Assembly: GCF_051055405.1 (NCBI RefSeq)
Contig: NZ_CP167068.1
Coordinates: forward strand, 2,356,001-2,420,000
Length of the DNA stretch: 64,000 bases
Direction: 5' to 3'
DNA from: Pseudolachnospira sp051055405
GTDB lineage: Bacteria; Bacillota; Clostridia; Lachnospirales; Lachnospiraceae
Shown: positions 60,182 through 64,000 of the stretch, in pieces
Layout: every line of letters starts with the position of its first letter
Numbering within the stretch: the first letter of the stretch is position 1
Translations under genes and position numbers: made by a program
Notes under the pieces: generated by a model
The model's database searches: none
Told to the model about the DNA's origin: nothing
What the model saw: the letters and a program-made list of their open reading frames with translations, nothing else

Positions 60182-61174
60182 TCACAAATTCTCCCGGAAA
60201 AACCGTTCCGCATTCCGGTACAAAAGCTGCTCGATCTCACCTGTGGAAAATCCCTCCTGCGCGAGCGTCTCCACAAGCCGCGGAACTGCCGCGCAATCTT
60301 CGAGCTCCGGGACTTCCAAAATCCCATCATAATCCGATCCAAGCGCCAGGCAATCCATGCCTCCGATGTTCCGGATGTGGCGGATATGGGCAACCATCTC
60401 CGCTCTCGTGCTCCCCCTCCCGTCTCCTGGCTGCCAGCCTGGCCGCAAAAAGGCCACGCAGTAATTGATGCCAATGATTCCGCCTCGGCTTGCAATCTCC
60501 CGAATCATCGGATCGGTCAGATTCCGCACATGATTTGTCACCGCTCTGGCATTGGAATGGCTGGCCAGAAACGGACGTCTGGATGCAGACGCCACGTCCC
60601 AGAATCCACCGTCGGAAAGATGGGACACATCCACCAGCATTCCCGTATCTTCCATTGCCTCTAACATGGCAAACCCAGCCGCTTTCAGTCCTTTCTCCTC
60701 CGGCCAGGTCCGCAGCCGTCCTTTGACATCCAGCTCCGCGTGATTGGGATATCCCAAACCATTCTCATGATTCCATGTAAGCGTCATCATCCGCGCTCCC
60801 AGGCCATAAAGCTCCCGTAAGAGTTCCGGCTTATCCCGGCAGATAGCGCCCTCTTCTAAAGAAAGCAATGCCGACATAAAACCGTCCCGCTGATTGGCTT
60901 CATATTCTACATAAGAAGTAACCGGACGAATCCATTCCCGATTGACGCTCATTTCTTCCTGAAAAAGAGCGATCTGTTCCCGGCAAGCGGCAAGGGGATC
61001 TTCCTCCTCATCCAAATCCACAAAGGCAGCGAAGGTCTGCAGAGCATACCCGCCCTTTTTCATACGCTCCAGATCCAGATGCAGGGAGTTTGCTCTAAGA
61101 GAAGCCGGCTCTCCCTTCTTTCTGGCACGGCGAAGCGCGCTGATCGTATCGCAGTGCAAATCGATAATCTTCAT
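60182..61174 (-). CDS. Membrane dipeptidase family (peptidase M19)
   Basis: This 330-residue zinc dipeptidase of the renal dipeptidase family is predicted to be cytosolic because no signal peptide is present. Metal ligands are in IIDLHCDTISAL (His, Asp), a bridging Glu in ALLSLEEGAICRDK, and His residues in VDVSHLSDGGFWDVA and FLASHSNARAVTNHVRN. The ALGSDYDGIL and C-terminal YRNAERFFRENL segments are also typical. It would cleave dipeptides, including those with D-residues at the C-terminus. The AEC transporter gene follows after 30 bases. Confidence 0.93.
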   Translation of the reverse strand: MKIIDLHCDTISALRRARKKGEPASLRANSLHLDLERMKKGGYALQTFAAFVDLDEEEDPLAACREQIALFQEEMSVNREWIRPVTSYVEYEANQRDGFMSALLSLEEGAICRDKPELLRELYGLGARMMTLTWNHENGLGYPNHAELDVKGRLRTWPEEKGLKAAGFAMLEAMEDTGMLVDVSHLSDGGFWDVASASRRPFLASHSNARAVTNHVRNLTDPMIREIASRGGIIGINYCVAFLRPGWQPGDGRGSTRAEMVAHIRHIRNIGGMDCLALGSDYDGILEVPELEDCAAVPRLVETLAQEGFSTGEIEQLLYRNAERFFRENL

Positions 61175-61192
61175 AATCGGCTCCGTTTCTCT

Positions 61193-61780
61193 TTATTCCA
61201 AACGCGAAGTACGCTTCTTATTTTTCTTTACGCTCCATCCAAATTTCCCCAATTTCTTTCCCAGACAATAATACTCGCCATGGCTATAGGCGATAATACC
61301 GGCCCGCCCCAAATCAAATTTCCCTGACGCATCGAAAAACTCTTTATCTGCCTGCACGGCCAACACATCCGCCACAAACATGTGGTGGGAACCATACGGA
61401 TGAATCTCCCGCACCCGACACTCAATATTCACCGGACTCTCTCCGATCAAAGGAGCCTGAATCTGTGAAGCCCTCTCCTTTGTCAGTTTCATCTCGGAAA
61501 ACTTGTCCACCTCCCGGCCGGATTTCACGCCGCAATAGTCCGTGGCAAATGCCAAAGCCTCGGTAGTCAGATTAATCGCAAACTCTCCGCTTTCCCGAAT
61601 AAGGTCATAAGAAAAACGGGTGGGCCGCAGAGAAATATAGGCCATGGCCGGGTTCGTGCAGATGGTTCCCGTCCAGGCCACCGTCACAATATTCTCCCGG
61701 CCATCCAGCCCCTTCATCGATACGAGTACGGCAGGAACCGGGTAAATCATATTGCCCGGTTTCCAGATTTCTTTCGTCAT
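61193..61780 (-). CDS. Flavin reductase-like FMN-binding protein
   Basis: This 195-residue protein of the flavin reductase-like domain family starts MTKEIWKPGNMIYPVPAVLV with GGAAAGGACGTTAT upstream. The flavin-binding pattern includes NIVTVAWTGTICTNPAMAYI, SLRPTRFSYDLIRESGEFAI and GSHHMFVADVLAVQAD. The conserved Cys in ATDYCGVKSGREVDKF matches many clostridial members. It probably binds FMN and reduces it or a small molecule. The C-terminus is very basic (KKNKKRTSRLE). It lies 18 bases upstream of the dipeptidase start on the same strand. Confidence 0.9.
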   Translation of the reverse strand: MTKEIWKPGNMIYPVPAVLVSMKGLDGRENIVTVAWTGTICTNPAMAYISLRPTRFSYDLIRESGEFAINLTTEALAFATDYCGVKSGREVDKFSEMKLTKERASQIQAPLIGESPVNIECRVREIHPYGSHHMFVADVLAVQADKEFFDASGKFDLGRAGIIAYSHGEYYCLGKKLGKFGWSVKKNKKRTSRLE

Positions 61781-61816
61781 ATAACGTCCTTTCCTGTGCG
61801 CCGTGCGCACGCTCTT

Positions 61817-62155
61817 CTACAGTTCAGGCACGATTTTTAAGTCAATGCCATCTTGGCTGTTTACAATCACCAACGTTAAAATACTTCCTGCGGGGAACAG
61901 AAGATTCCTGCGGCAAAGCGCAATCCGAGGCATCCGGCTGCTGGTAATCGTCACCATCGCGAAACCATCCGGCACATTTTCAAACCGGGAAGCCGTGCCA
62001 AATTCCAACTGCTGGATTCCCATATCATCGATGGTGATATTCATCGGCCCGTAGCCCGTGGCTCCATGGAGGAAACGCACCCGGGAATAAGGACCGGCGG
62101 CTCTTCCTTCGCCATCGTCCGCAATCAAGCCATAATCTTCCTCTTCAAAATCCAT
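61817..62155 (-). CDS. DUF4397-like beta-sandwich protein
   Basis: This 112-residue protein has an acidic N-terminus (MDFEEEDYGLIADDGEG) followed by SRVRFLHGATGYGPMNITID. That segment matches the opening strand of DUF4397 domains (typically VRVIHASPDAPAVDVYVDG). The remaining sequence alternates beta strands (FAMVTITSSRMPRIALCRR, SILTLVIVNSQDGIDLKIVP). Most family members are exported, but no signal peptide is present here. GGAAAGGATG precedes the ATG. Role unknown. Confidence 0.7.
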   Translation of the reverse strand: MDFEEEDYGLIADDGEGRAAGPYSRVRFLHGATGYGPMNITIDDMGIQQLEFGTASRFENVPDGFAMVTITSSRMPRIALCRRNLLFPAGSILTLVIVNSQDGIDLKIVPEL

Positions 62156-62341
62156 CGTTTCATCCTTTCCAAATTCCTCATATCTTAGTTTATGCGGTAT
62201 CCGGAAAGTTGGAACTGGAATTTCCGATGGAGATTCCGGTGTTAAAATACCTTTTAGCAGGAGACCTTCTGGCGCCGGAATCCAATCGAATAAAATGGAG
62301 CTTTTCTATTCTTATGAATATCAAAGCCCCTTTGAAATCAC

Positions 62342-62848
62342 TTAAAATACATGCTGCACCAGATAGGGAATCAAATAAGAAATCACGCACATAATCGTCG
62401 TTGCAATCAAAAGCCCGATACAGATCGCCAAAAACGCCTTTTTCGGTCGGATATCCAGCAAGGACGCAATCAGCGCTCCCGTCCAAGCTCCGGTTCCCGG
62501 AAGCGGGATTCCCACGAAAAGCATCAATCCAATAAACTCATATTTTTGAATCTGATCGCTTTTGCTCATGGCCTTTTTTTCCAGCTTTTCCACCAGCGGA
62601 CGCAACAGCTTGGTTCGTTTCAGCCACTTGAAGATTGGCGTAATAAAAAACAAAATAAATGGGATCGGAATCATATTGCCGATCAGACAAATCGCAATCG
62701 CAGGAACAATCGGAATCCCCAACAAAGCCGCCGCGATCAGGCCGCCGCGAAGCTCCAAAATCGGAACCATGGAAATAATAAAGACAATCACTTCCGGAGG
62801 CATTCCTCCCAGAGCCTGAATAAACCAATTTGCTAATGATTCTGCCAT
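62342..62848 (-). CDS. Small multidrug-export family membrane protein (COG2426-like)
   Basis: This 168-residue membrane protein has about four to five hydrophobic segments. The diagnostic parts are VIVFIISMVPILELRGGLIA with the conserved ELRGG, NMIPIPFILFFITPIFKWLK and FVGIPLPGTGAWTGALIASL. The family is named for putative drug export, but that activity is not well supported; the ELRGG and PLPGTGAW loops recall DedA-type re-entrant helices. It is flanked by genes on the same strand with gaps of 186 and 77 bases. Confidence 0.85.
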   Translation of the reverse strand: MAESLANWFIQALGGMPPEVIVFIISMVPILELRGGLIAAALLGIPIVPAIAICLIGNMIPIPFILFFITPIFKWLKRTKLLRPLVEKLEKKAMSKSDQIQKYEFIGLMLFVGIPLPGTGAWTGALIASLLDIRPKKAFLAICIGLLIATTIMCVISYLIPYLVQHVF

Positions 62849-62925
62849 TCCAAACCTTCCTTTACCTCTGCCTAAGCAGGATTTATCTGGTAAAGTATAT
62901 CATAAGGGGACGTTTCTGACAACTG

Positions 62926-64000
62926 TTATCCCTTTTTCTTATGGATATTTCGGATGACTTTTTTCTTCTTTGGATGGCCTTTTTCCGACATTCGCTCCGG
63001 CCGCTGCCCGTCCATCTTCTGCCCGGAAGGGCGAATCAAACAATTCTTTCCAAAGCCAATTAGATCTGTCCGTCCTTCTTTTTGCAGCGCCTCTTCTACC
63101 AGCGCATGCAATTTGGGATCCCGGTACTGAATCAATGCCCTCTGCATCGCTTTTTCATGGGGGTCCCGGATGACTGTCACGGCTTCCATGGTCCTTGGGT
63201 CCAAACCGGTATAATACATACAGGTAGAAATTGTCGAAGGAGTCGGATAAAAATCCTGTACCTGCTCCGGCATATACCCCATATCCCGAACGCACTCTGC
63301 CAGAGCAATCCCATCCTTCCTGGTGGAACCCGGATGGGAAGAAATGAGATAAGGCACTAAATACTGCTTTTTCCCCAGGGACTGATTGACTTTCTGAAAT
63401 TTTTCCGCAAATGCCTGATAGACGGAATGTTTCGGCTTTCCCATCAACCGCAAAACCCGCGGCGATACATGCTCCGGCGCAACCTTCAACTGCCCGCTGA
63501 CATGATAGCGGCAAAGCTCCCACAGAAACGTATCGTCCGGGTCAGCCATCAGATAGTCGAACCGAATGCCTGAACGGATAAATACCTTCTTCACGCCGGG
63601 CAGCGCGCGAAGTTTTCTCAGCAAAGAAATATATTCCCTGTGATCTACCGTAAGATTCGGACAGGGCTCCGGAAAAAGGCACTGACGGTCTGGGCAGACA
63701 CCGACTCTCTCTTGCTTTTTGCAGCTGGGATGACGAAAATTAGCCGTCGGCCCGCCTACATCGTGGATATACCCTTTAAACTCCGGATCTTCCGTCATCC
63801 TTTTCGCCTCCGCCAGCAGAGATTCCTGGCTCCTGGCCTGGACAATTCGCCCCTGATGAAACGTCAGCGCGCAAAAGCTGCACCCGCCAAAACATCCGCG
63901 GCTGCTGGTCAGGCTAAATTTCACTTCCTGAATTGCCGGAACTCCCCCCGCCCCATCGTAGGACGGATGCCACGTCCGGCAATACGGCAGTTCATAGATA
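62926..64000 (-). CDS. YgiQ-family radical SAM protein, 5' end cut by window
   Basis: The visible 357 codons are the C-terminal part of a YgiQ-type radical SAM enzyme, usually 600 or more residues long. The cluster-binding CxxxCxxC is in SSRGCFGGCSFCALTFHQGR. It is followed by YIHDVGGPTANFRHPSC, a second Cys-rich region (CPDRQCLFPEPCPN), GIRFDYLMADPDDTFLWELC, GQLKVAPEHVSPRVLRLMGK and YLISSHPGSTRKDGIALAEC. The tail is very basic (KKKKVIRNIHKKKG). The frame runs open through base 64000, so the N-terminal cobalamin-binding-like domain is missing. The reaction catalysed by this family is not established. Confidence 0.92.
   Translation of the reverse strand, partial: IYELPYCRTWHPSYDGAGGVPAIQEVKFSLTSSRGCFGGCSFCALTFHQGRIVQARSQESLLAEAKRMTEDPEFKGYIHDVGGPTANFRHPSCKKQERVGVCPDRQCLFPEPCPNLTVDHREYISLLRKLRALPGVKKVFIRSGIRFDYLMADPDDTFLWELCRYHVSGQLKVAPEHVSPRVLRLMGKPKHSVYQAFAEKFQKVNQSLGKKQYLVPYLISSHPGSTRKDGIALAECVRDMGYMPEQVQDFYPTPSTISTCMYYTGLDPRTMEAVTVIRDPHEKAMQRALIQYRDPKLHALVEEALQKEGRTDLIGFGKNCLIRPSGQKMDGQRPERMSEKGHPKKKKVIRNIHKKKG

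Noticed and set aside
62209..62394. 61-codon plus-strand frame starting with TTG
   Set aside because: It has no proper ribosome site and its end is antisense to the small export-family gene. The sequence ELEFPMEIPVLKYLLAGDLL looks protein-like, so a gene remnant cannot be excluded, but support is too weak.

Overview
The window looks like chromosomal DNA from an anaerobic gut Firmicute of the Clostridia, most likely Lachnospiraceae. The evidence is: strong AGGAGG-type ribosome sites in front of nearly every gene; the methylerythritol phosphate isoprenoid genes ispD, ispE and ispF; a bile salt hydrolase-like enzyme; a YesM/YesN-type two-component system; and a linked pair of large proteins resembling the DUF5716 and DUF5717 families, which I associate with Lachnospiraceae. 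No rRNA, CRISPR array, intact prophage or insertion sequence was seen. One tRNA (Trp) is present. Most genes lie on the minus strand.

Layout. Positions 1-6.4 kb hold an exopolysaccharide operon (minus): an initiating sugar-phosphate transferase, UDP-galactopyranose mutase and four glycosyltransferases, the last cut by the window edge. 6.7-9.3 kb has a secreted VanW/G5 protein and a bile salt hydrolase-like enzyme (plus). 9.3-12 kb has a P5C dehydrogenase with a divergent LysR regulator. 12.1-16 kb has small zinc-ribbon and membrane proteins, a variant peptide deformylase, and an ECF sigma factor with a membrane partner. 16.1-18.6 kb is an aromatic amino acid operon (DAHP synthase, aroB) behind an attenuator whose 38-residue leader peptide is rich in Tyr and Phe. 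18.8-25 kb has a BlaI-type repressor, a SLC13 transporter plus CocE-type hydrolase with a divergent LysR gene, and a Ca/Na exchanger. 25.3-26.7 kb is a DUF3990/XRE toxin-antitoxin-like pair with twin operators in its promoter. 26.9-40.5 kb is a long minus-strand block: tRNA-Trp, radA, ispD, a zinc-ribbon protein, ybaK, a HAD phosphatase, ispE, ispF, aroK, a helical-repeat protein, an Hsp70-like protein, a 1189-residue giant protein and rarA. 40.8-43 kb has an OmpR-type two-component system followed by a chorismate mutase with an ACT-like tail. 43.2-44.7 kb is a probable acquired AlbA_2/Schlafen-like gene. 44.9-55 kb is a sugar-type ABC transporter with a cyclase-family enzyme, a sensor lipoprotein and a YesM/YesN pair. 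55-64 kb has an AI-2E-family transporter, an old-yellow-enzyme-type reductase, an ABC-F ATPase, an AEC transporter, an M19 dipeptidase, a flavin reductase, a DUF4397-like protein, a small multidrug-export family protein and a YgiQ radical SAM protein cut by the right edge.

The most notable items are five. (1) The DUF5717/Hsp70-like/helical-repeat cluster at 33.3-39.2 kb is a plausible undescribed multi-protein system. (2) The Tyr/Phe attenuator has a visible 13-bp antiterminator pairing. (3) The DUF3990/XRE module has two mirrored operators, one filling the spacer between -35 and -10. (4) A family of dispersed palindromic repeats carries up to 21-bp perfect stems, and one copy supplies the stop codon of the Hsp70-like gene. 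(5) A chorismate mutase is fused to an ACT-like domain without a prephenate dehydratase domain. Starts were re-chosen from ribosome-site position for many genes; several are GTG or TTG.
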